Of a stretch of DNA of 64,000 bases, positions 54,954 through 64,000 are shown piece after piece. The translations under genes and the position numbers were made by a program. The stretch is taken from NCBI GenBank assembly GCA_949358305.1, contig OX442315.1, positions 4,712,001 to 4,776,000 on the forward strand, in the 5' to 3' direction. Position 1 is the first letter of the stretch. Each line of letters opens with the position of its first letter. The DNA is from Strigamia acuminata (lineage: Eukaryota; Arthropoda; Chilopoda; Geophilomorpha; Linotaeniidae). The notes below the pieces were generated by a model, which was not told the DNA's origin, made no database searches, and worked only from the letters and a program-made list of their open reading frames with translations.

Positions 54954-55463
54954 AGAGAGTTTGCGGGATGCATTTTTCCCTTATTTTGCTCCACGATACT
55001 ACTATTTAAATAGTGTATCGTGGAGCAAACAACCTTTAGTGTATCGTTTTGAACCCTAAAATAAAATATAGAGCAGCCAATCCGGTAGTTTTCCACTATT
55101 TACGTCACAGAGCCTTTAAATTTGGATTAGCAACGACCTCATTCGCCACCATTTTAATTTCTTCGCTTCGATCACACAAAGGGCACGTATTAAGGTTTAT
55201 ATCATTGTTTTCTCTTTCATTTGGCTTTAATTCACAATAATAAAGGTGCTTCATTGTTTTGAAGCAGTAAAATACAACAATTGTCTGTAATATTTTTCAA
55301 AAGAGACTGCTACAGTTTCGGTGATCACGTGACATAGTGAAATAGTGTAGTGATAAGGGAAAAATGCTGCCCCCAAAACCTTAATTTATCATTTTTCCCT
55401 TACACTATTTTTATACTGTACAGTCTTAAACTGTAAGGGAAAAATGCATCCCGCAAACTCTCT
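54954..55463. mobile_element. MITE with AGAGAGTTTGCGG ends, ATT duplication
   Basis: AGAGAGTTTGCGGGATGCAT and its inverse bound the element, with ATT on both sides. Removing it restores the 42-bp array exactly, which confirms the borders. TAAGGGAAAAATGCATCC repeats occur inside, near the right end. Confidence 0.88.
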
Positions 55464-55507
55464 ATTGTTTAAAGATTAAAATGTATTTAGCATTTGATTT
55501 TTGCAAC

Positions 55508-55883
55508 TTATTTAGAGATCAGTTTATCCATTTTGTGGCAGTTAGTTTCCAATAATTGAAGGGTCGAGAGAACTGAAACTCCCAGGAAAAACCCCAATAT
55601 TGATCCAATATCACTGATAAATTTTTCAACAGGCATTACAAATTTCTGCTTAAATAATTCATTTATGTTGCTTCCAAATTTAAGAAAGGAAGCTATTAGA
55701 ATGGTTTCTGATGGCGAAAAATGAATCATTTCCGTGTAAATTGTTTGGTTGCAAGCGGGATGGCAGTTGCAGTCGCGAATAACATCAGTGTTGGAATAAG
55801 CATTCAAGTAAGATTTTCTGACTAATTTAGCTTCAGCAGATGTATTACACAGATGTAGACTCGGTGAATTCATATGTGGCAAT
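55508..55883 (-). CDS. Copy C exon 11: Cys motif, TM2, C-terminus
   Basis: It encodes [16 protein letters not shown] and [20 protein letters not shown], and ends KMDKLISK with TAA at 55510-55508. It is intact. Confidence 0.92.
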
Positions 55884-58800
55884 CTTATAATTACAATTTA
55901 AATAACAAAAACCGATCAACAAATCACTAAATCTAATTGCTTTACCTGCATTTCATGTTTTCTTTTAACAACTTATTTTGCAAGCAATCAGTTTCGCATT
56001 TTTCAAATTCTGTTGCAGACTTGCATGGGTTTTTTGGTGAGTTGAGTCTTAGAATCTGCAGTGTACAACAATAGTATTTTATTAGTTAAACTAGTTTTTA
56101 CCCATCGCATTGTGACATCCAACTAAATAAATTAGATTCTTTTGTTGGCACAGTGGAATTTTTCGGACTGAATTCCTTTCTTCCTGTACTATTTTCAACT
56201 AGATAATTTTCAACTGGTTATTTTTCAACCAGATATTTTTTTATTGATATTCTTTGCGACCGGGAATATTTTTGACTGGAGTCTTCTTGACCAAGAATTC
56301 TCTTGATCAGGAATCCTTTCTACTAGGATTCCTTTCGATCAAACCACAAATTGTACAGCATCCACCCAAGTATCCAATCCATTACTATTGCCAACAAAAT
56401 TTTAAATTTTTTCCCCCATCTTTAACCTTCCCATAGCCATGGTGCGGTTAGCGTCATTTTAGCGACGCTCATTTTAGCGAAAAAGTGCCATTTTAGCGAA
56501 CGTGCCATTTTAGCGACACAAAAACCAAGGTTTTAGCGGCGCTGCACGATAAAAAAGTAGTTTTTATCAAAAAACCAGTAAGGCTAGGTTCGCGGGGGGT
56601 CAAGGGGGGGCTGCGCCCCCCCTTGTTAGCCCTTCTTAGGAATTAAACCTAGGTTTTTGTGTCGCTAAAATGACATGTTCGCTAAAATGAGACTTTTTCG
56701 CTAAAATTTGCGTCGCTAAAATGATGGAGATCCCCATGGTGGGTCAGAAAAATAACAAAAGTAGTAAAATAACTATAACTGTTTTTTTTTCTGAAAATTA
56801 ATTTAGGGGACCAGTTTTAATTCCTCCAAAAATATTTTCTTTAAATTTATAATAACAAATTTCTAACATTATTTCGATTAGGAATAAGTTAAACTCAAAA
56901 TAAGTATAATTTTTACAACATAAAACGCCATTACGTGAGCGTCGTACACTGTTTTGCCACTTTTTAGCACTAGGCGAAATATTGAAACGATTCTGCACAT
57001 GTGCACAATCTTAATTTTCCAGGTGCAATCACATTTTTCCTGGCCTCAGCACATGTCAAACCAGAAAAAATGCGATTGCACCAGGAGAAATAAGATTCTG
57101 CACATGCGCAGAAGCATTTTAAAAGAAGGCCGATTTGACCGACCACAGCTAGCAATGGTGGAAACTAGGCTTGGCTATGGGAAGGTTAATGAAACGTGTA
57201 TAAAACAAACTTAGGTTGTGTATTACAGTAAGCACTTACAGTTTTCCTATAAAATCTTATACTCAGCCATGTGTTATGAGGATGTGTTGTAAAAAATTTG
57301 GTATTAATTGTTTTGCTGTTTTGCATAAGAAACATCTAAAAGGCAAATATTGGAAATGAATTAATTTCACATAATTTTATACTGTATGTCTGTGCTATTA
57401 ATAAATTTTCGTGAGTGCAAACCTTAGATTGAGAATTACATCTGAATCCACTTGACAGGTATGGTAAGACTATTGGACTGTACTTTGGGGTGTATTTAAT
57501 TACATCTAAAAAATTTGATTGTTTTATTTTTAGTGAGTGTTATGCACAAATTCAAATGGATTTGGAAATAAGTTAAATGAATCCGTTTTAAAAGAACATA
57601 AGGTTCTATAGGTTAGATTAACAAAGGAACCTCACAAATAAGTCATTTTAGATTCTGGCCATATTTTGGTCAAATGATGCCTAAAGTGAGCGTAATAATT
57701 GTCTAAAATTATAAGCCTCCATGGTCAGCTGATTAACCATGGTAATTGCCCCAAATCTGTACTCTTTAGGGTCCTAGTAGACATTTTAAGTGAAAAGGCT
57801 GTATGTAGGGATAAGGTAAACAACTGGTTGCTGAGCAACAACTCCATGAAAATCCAGGAATTTATTCCACTAAAATTTAATAACATCATTTTCATTTCCT
57901 GTAATGGATGCCTCCTTAAACATTAATTTTTCATTGCATGTTTATAAAATTAAAGAGAATAATTACTGCTGTGTAAATAATAAAATTAAATATAATTTAA
58001 TCTGTAGTGTAGTTTTATAATTCTGCCATCCATGGTAAAAAAAATTAGTTTGGACGAGTAAAATGACATTTTTTGCCAATATAATGACTTTTTGGGCCAA
58101 TAAAAAGACATTTTGGACCAAAAAATGATATTTTAGACCAAAATATGACATTTTGTATCTAGAAATAATGTTTTTAGCTTAAAATCGATGTTATTAACCA
58201 ACAAAAATTATAAAAGTATCAGTTACTGATATTTTTTTAATGTGTAAAATGAAGAAAAAACCAACTACAAAAAAAAACTGAACATCAAAATTATTTTTAT
58301 TCAAAAAACTATAAAAAAAACAATTTCTAGAGTCAAAATTGACCCTAGGTTGGGGCGGGGAGTATTTAACGAACTTTTAACCTATAGACTTGACTATAGA
58401 CTTGTCTAACAGCTCATTTGATTGTAGTTTGTTACGATTAAATTAAAATAATAATAATACTGTATTACGATACCTGATGTTGCGTGAATGCATATCCCAA
58501 AAACTGTATGTATAAATGACCTTTCCATCAATGTACCAGCAAAACTTGACATATCCTTCGCAAAACCCTGCGCTACAGTCTAAAAGAAATAAAAAAGAAA
58601 TGATAATCCTTTTACAAAAGTGAAGAGGTCTTATCTTTTGGGTGTCACTACTTTAATTTTTAGATTTTATTGAATTTCAAAATTAAAACGATTTGGAATT
58701 GTAGTCTACTTTTCCATTTCTCCCTGGAGATTACCTGCAGTTATTTTGTGACTGGATATGGTCTTACCCGCGTAGTGTGGGGAGATAGTACACGGGATGG

Positions 58801-61800
58801 GATGTATATCTCTCACGTAATAACGAGACAGGGAATCAGATTATGGGGTTTTGGCCTTTAATCGTTGTCTAGAGGTTGGGTCACCTTACTCACTGTGTGG
58901 CAGTGCCGTTAAGCACGCTACACCGGCAACCGACCCGTCACACACAGGGTGGGAGCCCCATGGGTGAGGTGGTCAGTCACATCGGAAGAAAACTTACCCG
59001 TACGATTCATGTAACCACTCATGGTACTGCAGCAGCCATCTTAATCTGCCACTGAGCATCACAGTGGTGAGTGGTGAGGGGAGCAGAGTCGGTAGTTGTC
59101 TCTACCATTGCTAGGACCGTTGCAGCGCAACCTGGCACGTCTTCATTCTTGGCTTCCTCAGCAATGTCTCTCTCTCACCACACCACACTGCTCTGTATTT
59201 CCCCTGCTAGGCTGGTCCACTCCTCCAAGAGGGGGACAGCTTGGGGCCGCCAGGCGGTGGGTGGAATGATGTAGGCCACGAGGGTAGCCAAATGGTCACA
59301 ATTATTTATTTGGTTATTGTGTTTAGCAAACTTTTGTTTTTTTTTCATTGAGAGGTTTGACCACCCTCTTCCATCCTTGTTTCTATTTTTTGTTGATATT
59401 ATTCTTTATTTTTTTAATCCCGGGTCTGTTACGCTCAGGCCCGATGAGCTGTTTTTTTACGCCGTATTATTTTTCAATAGTTGTTTTTATTTTCGACCAG
59501 TCTAGGTTTGGAGGGATTTTGTTATCCTTTGTTGCGGCTATCGTGGACTGACGGTGCTGGAGTCTTCAAACAGACAGCACCGAAGGTGCACTGGTAGTGT
59601 GGCAAAGCTGTAGTCTTCGGACAGACAGCGGTTGTTGTGCTTACCTTGATTTGCGTGACCTCGTTGGTGTTGTGTGTGACCCTGTAACCCTACTTTCTTT
59701 CGGGGAGAGATGTGACCGCTTGGCTACGCAGGTGACCTGCGGGTGACGAGTACTCCGCGCGGCATTACTTGGCGCGGCATGACTTGGCGCGGCATGACTT
59801 GGCGCGGCAAATTATCTTGCCGCAAGTTCTCAGTATCAACAATAGCGGCGCCGCTATTGTTGATACTGAGGAATGGGTTGGCGCGGCAGTGCGTAAAAAA
59901 ATTCCGATTGTGATGATCTTGCGCGGCACGGTTTTATGACGTGACGCGCGGCACGTCGCAACTGCGTGCCGCGCAAGATCATCACAATCGGAAGGGTAGG
60001 CGACTTAAAAAAGTAATTTTCACCAAACGACCCGTACAAAAGTGAAAATGGCTTCCTCATCCTCAATCAAAGGAAGCTAATGAGCAAATATTGGCCATGA
60101 AATACTTGAGTGTAAACGAATGTAAACATTTTTACACTCGTTTAAATGACTTTTCGAACCAGCTAGTGTCAACTTGGGTTAATTTTAAATGCAAGACTCG
60201 GTTTAACCTAGGACGATTAACTACAGGACTTCCCATCTGGCTTAAATCAATAGTTAGACTGTGATGCGATAAGTTGGATAGTACTAATTTGATGGTGCTT
60301 TACAACTTTGTAATTGGAAATTTTGCTGTATCTTGAACGGTTTAAAAGTTATCAAGTGAATGACCTTGAAAATGACCTTCAAGGTCAAATTTGATGACGT
60401 CATTGGATTGCTCTCACCCAACTTCCTCGGTTTAACCTAGGACGATTAACTACAGGACTTCCCATCTGGCTTAAATCAATAGTTAGACTGTGATGCGATA
60501 AGTTGGATAGTACTAATTTGATGGTGCTTTACAATTTTGTAATTGGAAATTTTGCTGTATCTTGAACGGTTTAAAAGTTATCAAGTGAATGACCTTGAAA
60601 ATGACCTTCAAGGTCAAATTTGATGACGTCATTGGATTGCTCTCACCCAACTTCCTATACGGTTGCTTCATCAAAGTTGGCCTAGATGCAATTGCTCAGG
60701 AAATATTTGGAGAGAACAATACTTTTAGAACACCCTGTATACTGTTTGTTCTCTTGTTAACATTGATTATGTTTGGTACAAATGGGTTACCGTATATGCC
60801 TTATGATATTTTGTGTTTCGTTTGTAGCTTTTAGCTTTTGGTTTTCATGTATCGGGTTTTCGACTTAACCCTTATTATTGATTACTTTCTGGATTTTCTT
60901 AGCACTAAGTCGTGCACTGAATAAACAGAGTGAATTTTTACCTGCCTCATCTTTTCTTCCACTAAAATAACAGTAATATTATTCGTGCTTCCGCCAAACT
61001 GAGATGGTTTTTCTGTCCTTCAAAAATCCTGACATTGTGTTCAAATTCCGGGCGTAAACCCCCGGACATATAGCTCACCAGCTCACGATTCGTGAATATT
61101 TTACCCAATTTCACTCCTTTGGCCCTTATGGCTTCGGTTCGATTCAAATAATCGTAGACTGACTCTTTTCCTTGCATTTTTAATTTGCCTAATTTGACCC
61201 CACACCTGACTATCTCATATTCGTTCTTGGGACCGCTTCTATTTGCTCCCATAGTCTCTTTGCTGAAACGCAGCGCTTGTTCTCACGAAAGCAACAATAC
61301 CAGTGCACTCATTGCGTCGTCATTCTTCTTCTCCCAATCGTCCCATATTGCTCGCATCTGAGCATAATTTGGTTGTCCTGGTCGACCCTTTTCTGGTTCT
61401 TCGCCTTCGATTGCCACTTTCCACAATTCTTTTGTCTTTAGTACTGCTCGTACATGCATTTTCCACAAGAAGTAATTCTTGTCCATCAGCCTTTCTATCA
61501 CTGTGGAGTTGGACGAGATGTTCACTGCCGCTCCCGCCATCTCTGGGCAAAATCTCCATAAAATCAAATAGGACTACTTTTAGTTTTTCTCTCTTCTAAT
61601 TCAAAATTCGACTACAACTTGCGTTTTTGTTCCACTTGTCTGCCATGTGTTCGTGGAACCACCCTCTTTTACCACTTGTGATTGTTTGGAGTCATTAATT
61701 TGGTCATTTTTGATATGAAGAAGGTTTATTTCTCCTTTCCTCATCGAGCAAACAACACAAGGAAGTTGCTACAATGACAGTAAAATACGTAACAAAGCTT

Positions 61801-64000
61801 AGACTAATAACAATCACGTAACTACTTTAGCGTTGAAAACTCACCCACAATCCAAACAATCTCCAAAATGTTGAAATTCATTCAATTAGTAGGAATAATG
61901 CACAAAATCAAACAAAATTGAAATTTTTTTTAACTTTTTTATTTTTCTGCAACTTGAAACCAAAGATTAACTGAGTCAAAAAGACCCATCTTAGGAGTCT
62001 AAAGGACATAAACCCATAAAAAATTGTTTAAAATATATTTAAAAAAAATGTGACCGCTTGTGTGATCATTATCCCATAACCATTGTGACGGGTCGCCTCT
62101 CTCACGGCAATCTGGGGATTGACTACCTTGAGTGGGGCCGACTCTCACGTAAATAATGGAGGCAGGGACTCCGGATTGTTCGGTTTTGACCTTTAATCCG
62201 TTGTCTAGGGGTCGGAGTACCCATCACCTGTGTCGGGGCCATTAGGCCCACCACACCTACAACCGTCTTGTCGCCCACAGAGCATGTAGCCCGTGAACGA
62301 CGTGGTCGGTTGGCATAACTTATTCTGCTGGAGTATATTTACCTCAGCCCATGTAGCCGCTCATAGAGGCTGCAATAGGGACATCACCCTATCACCGAGC
62401 ATCACAGTGGTGAATGAGGGAAGAGCAGAGTCAACTGGGGCACTGCATTGCCCAGGCTGGCTAAGGGACCTCAAGAACACACGTCCTTAACCTGTGCTGT
62501 CCAAACTCTCTCTCCCTCTCTCGACTCGCTCTCTTTTCCTCCACACCACTCAGCTCCCTCCTTCCCCACTTGGCCAGTTTACCTCGCAAGAGGGGTGGCT
62601 GTGAAAACTGGCGTTTTACTCCAGGGTTCACATTCCCTTTAATGTGATGTTTATGTGTTATTTTGGTGTGTTTTGATTTATTAATATTTTTGTAATTTGT
62701 ATTTGATTTCATGACATTTATTTCGGGTACACATTCCCTTATATGTGCCATTATTATTACTATTTTGTGAAACTTAATTTAATAATGTTTTTTTAATTAA
62801 TATTTGCTTGTATTAATTCTTATTATGACATCTTACTCGTTAGTGTCCTTTATTTGCTAATTTCCATATATTTTGAATTGATATTTGATATTTGCATTTA
62901 TTATGTTTTTATTTGTTTATTTACATTTTTAGTGTCATTAACCTTGTTAATTAGATTGGGTTAAATTTGTTGTCACTCAACCTGGCTTCAGCTCCCCTCT
63001 TAAGAATGCAGCTGAAGCCAATTAAGAGATTAGTGTTGCTCCAATAGGAGCGTTTCTTGTATATAGTTTTTGTGAGACAATAAACTTGACCCCAGTGACT
63101 ATACAAAATTCATGGTGGCAACAAGTATTCAATTTATTTCAACTTACATTTTACAACACAAAGAAGCCAGAGACTTTTGGAACAATTTAAACGATTGGAT
63201 TCAACTGTGGCCAGGGGCCAGAGAGCAGTGTGGAGTGATGTGGGTCACTGTGGGTGACCACGGTAGCCAAACGGCCACACCATCAATTCTTCCTAGCGGG
63301 GTGGGGTTGAACTAGGCCATATCGGTGTGTGTTGCCAGTGACCAGCAATGATTGAAATTAGTGTTCGATAAGCTGTTTAACTTTTCACAAATTTTTAAAT
63401 AACTATGTAGCTGTTACGATTGCAAAAAGGTTTTTTAATACAATAAATTTCCTACCTGCCCTAAATCATAGTTTTCCATATCTCTCGACTCTTCCCATAA
63501 AAGATCAGCATTGTTTGTAAATGTGGATGGTTCATCAAGTAATTCTAAAAAATCGATGTCTTCCGCACAAGTATCATTCAGCTTTTTCTCCTTTTTGATC
63601 TTGACTTTTTCCTCATATATGACTTTTGTATCAGAGCACACAACGATCGGCGGTATTTGAGTATATTCTTCTCGTACAAGTTCAATAGTGTTGTATGTTG
63701 AATATCTTGTGAAAGCCAAAATTTGTTCGTAAATAAAGTATGAACAAAAGCTAAACATAACTAGCAGAAACACTTTTTTTACCGGTAACTTGTTTTGCTT
63801 GTTTTGCTTGCAAGTCTGCATTTGTTGATTCATTATTTTCTGAGCCTTTCGAATCACTTTACTTTCTAACTCACTCTTTTGTTTAAAATAATCTAGAAGC
63901 CATCTTCTTTGTTTACGAATGCTGGTATTAATAATATCTACAATTGACAGACAAGATACTCCTGCATAAAAGGACAGACAACCTCCAATGTCACACAGAA
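55508..64000 (-). CDS. Two-domain DEG/ENaC gene, copy C, 3' part
   Basis: Visible exons: >64000-63456 (fused), 58579-58474, 57505-57423, 57335-57240, 56055-55946 and 55883-55508. Lengths and phases equal those of copy A, all are open, and sequence and intron repeats are closest to copy A. The domain 1 exons lie beyond the window. A Na+-type channel role is inferred as for copy A. Confidence 0.88.
55946..56055 (-). CDS. Copy C exon 10 (Cys-rich)
   Basis: This is 110 bp, phase 0 to 2, with the pattern NPC...FEKCET...C...C as in copy A. Confidence 0.88.
56426..57185. mobile_element. piggyBac-like MITE, copy 2 (interrupted)
   Basis: TTAA flanks CCTTCCCATAGCCA...TGGCTATGGGAAGG. It is in inverse orientation to the copy at 22766-23227 and carries a nested element at 56443-56733. 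It lies in copy C between exons 9 and 10. Confidence 0.85.
56443..56733. mobile_element. Foldback element made of TTTTAGCGA motifs
   Basis: CCATGG occurs on both sides (56437-56442, 56734-56739). Each end has four or more TTTTAGCGA/TCGCTAAAA words. The centre has GGGGGGGCTGCGCCCCCC and AACCAGTAAGGCTAGGTTCG, the latter shared with the element at 53135. Confidence 0.78.
57240..57335 (-). CDS. Copy C exon 9
   Basis: This is 96 bp and encodes [20 protein letters not shown] then NTWLSIRFYRKT. Confidence 0.87.
57423..57505 (-). CDS. Copy C exon 8
   Basis: This is 83 bp and encodes VIKYTPKYSPIVLPYLSSGF then RCNSQSK. Confidence 0.87.
57506..58473. other. Copy C intron 7 sequence
   Basis: This contains a decayed 21-bp array (58045-58160) homologous to 13430-13540. 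No gene is seen. Confidence 0.6.
58474..58579 (-). CDS. Copy C exon 7
   Basis: This is 106 bp and encodes TVAQGFAKDMSSFAGTLMER then [15 protein letters not shown]. The acceptor is TTTCTTTTAG and the donor TCAG|GTATCG. Confidence 0.88.
58747..59300 (+). mobile_element. Ginger-like non-autonomous element, copy 4
   Basis: TGTGACTGGATATGGTCTTA...CCAAATGGTCACA, with flanks ATTT and ATTA (near-duplicate). It lies in intron 6 of copy C. Confidence 0.75.
59301..59705. other. Intronic sequence, no gene
   Basis: A CAGACAGC-containing word is repeated near 59569 and 59620, and a lone Ginger-like end (TGTGACCGCTTGGCTAC) follows at 59709. Confidence 0.45.
59755..59993. repeat. GC-rich palindrome cluster
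   Basis: Three direct copies of CTTGGCGCGGCATGA-type units (59763-59810) precede a perfect 42-bp palindrome at 59829-59870 centred on GCGGCGCCGC. A 29-bp perfect inverted repeat (59902-59930 and 59965-59993) encloses a 34-bp loop. GCGCGGCA recurs throughout. It may be a foldback element; no target duplication was found. Confidence 0.85.
60199..60656. repeat. 229-bp tandem duplication, nearly identical
   Basis: Two units (60199-60427, 60428-60656) differ by about one base (C/T). Each contains TGACCTTGA, TGACCTTCA, TCAAGGTCA and TGACGTCA within 42 bp. It lies in intron 6 of copy C. Confidence 0.96.
60657..60961. other. Intronic sequence, no gene
   Basis: This is AT-rich sequence between the tandem duplication and the Copia fragment. 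The 81-codon frame here is partly built of the repeat. Confidence 0.4.
60962..61567 (-). pseudogene. Copia gag fragment with premature stop
   Basis: The frame from MAGAAVNISSNSTVIERLMD contains NYFLWKMHVRAVLKTKELWK, typical of Copia gag. It meets TGA at 61283, continues in the same frame to EYEIVRCGVKLGKLKMQGKE and YMSGGLRPEF...LSLAEAR, and ends before any zinc knuckle. Only gag is present. It is unrelated in detail to the Copia element at 22364. Confidence 0.75.
61571..62083. other. Intronic sequence, no gene
   Basis: ATGTGTTCGTGGAACCACCC near 61645 may be an LTR edge of the Copia fragment. No partner repeat is seen. Confidence 0.35.
62084..63279 (+). mobile_element. Ginger-like non-autonomous element, copy 5 (interrupted)
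   Basis: TGTGACGGGTCGCC...AAACGGCCACA with CCAT on both sides (62080-62083, 63280-63283). A 607-bp insertion at 62600-63206 splits it after GGGGTGGC. Confidence 0.82.
62600..63206 (+). mobile_element. LTR plus primer site, truncated retroelement insertion
   Basis: The host element resumes exactly with a repeated GTGGC (62595-62599, 63207-63211). The insert begins TGTGAAAACTGGCG, reaches an LTR-like end AAAATTCA at 63110 (with AATAAA near 63083), continues with TGGTGGCAACAAG, a primer-site-like word, and stops after 96 more bases. It looks like one LTR and a stub of interior. Confidence 0.65.
63456..64000 (-). CDS. Copy C fused exon, partial (TM2, linker, domain 2 TM1)
   Basis: From the right edge it is open: [20 protein letters not shown], then a basic linker ([20 protein letters not shown]), [20 protein letters not shown] (TM1) and [17 protein letters not shown]. 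The donor is GGGCAG|GTAGGA. It confirms the fusion independently of copies A and B. Confidence 0.92.

Overview
The window reads as AT-rich nuclear DNA of an invertebrate animal. Coding sequence is split into short exons with GT-AG introns. There are no operons and no prokaryotic signals. BEL/Pao, Gypsy and Copia retroelements are mixed with Tc1/mariner, Harbinger-, hAT-, piggyBac- and Ginger-like DNA elements. An arthropod-like animal is my inference; nothing in the window names the species.

The only clear host genes are three tandem genes of the DEG/ENaC sodium-channel superfamily, all on the minus strand. Copy A (about 31.9 to 11.3 kb) appears complete and open: 11 exons, about 812 codons. 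Copy B (about 50.8 to 36.6 kb) is broken. Copy C (from beyond the right edge to 55.5 kb) is partial and most like copy A. The central observation is that each copy has one long exon that encodes the second membrane helix of one channel unit, a basic cytoplasmic linker, and then the first membrane helix of a second unit, with no stop between them. The genes therefore predict a natural two-domain (concatenated) DEG/ENaC polypeptide. The two halves have the same exon order and the same intron phases (0-1-0-0-2), so one domain arose by internal duplication.

Region by region: 1-2.0 kb is the 5' part of a decayed BEL/Pao element. 2.2-7.7 kb is a nest: a Harbinger-like transposase remnant, split by a Tc1-like inverted-repeat element, split by a young gag-only LTR retrotransposon. 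7.7-11.3 kb has a mariner remnant, a possible promoter and exon, and tandem arrays downstream of copy A. 11.3-31.9 kb is copy A; its introns hold a TFIIB retropseudogene, several MITEs, a Gypsy element and a Copia element. 31.9-36.6 kb is the spacer to copy B, with repeats and a possible gag-like fragment. 36.6-50.9 kb is copy B. It is disrupted by an intact BEL/Pao element (40157-46852) inside the fused exon, a Tc1-like element at a splice donor, and a frameshift in the last exon. 50.9-55.5 kb is a spacer homologous to the one downstream of copy A. 55.5-64 kb is the 3' half of copy C, with many MITEs, GC-rich palindromes, a recent 229-bp tandem duplication and a Copia gag fragment.

As a system, the channel genes look like a tandem family evolving by duplication, while mobile elements enlarge the introns and have destroyed one copy. 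The BEL/Pao element is structurally complete and its LTRs differ at only one noticed base, so that damage is probably recent.
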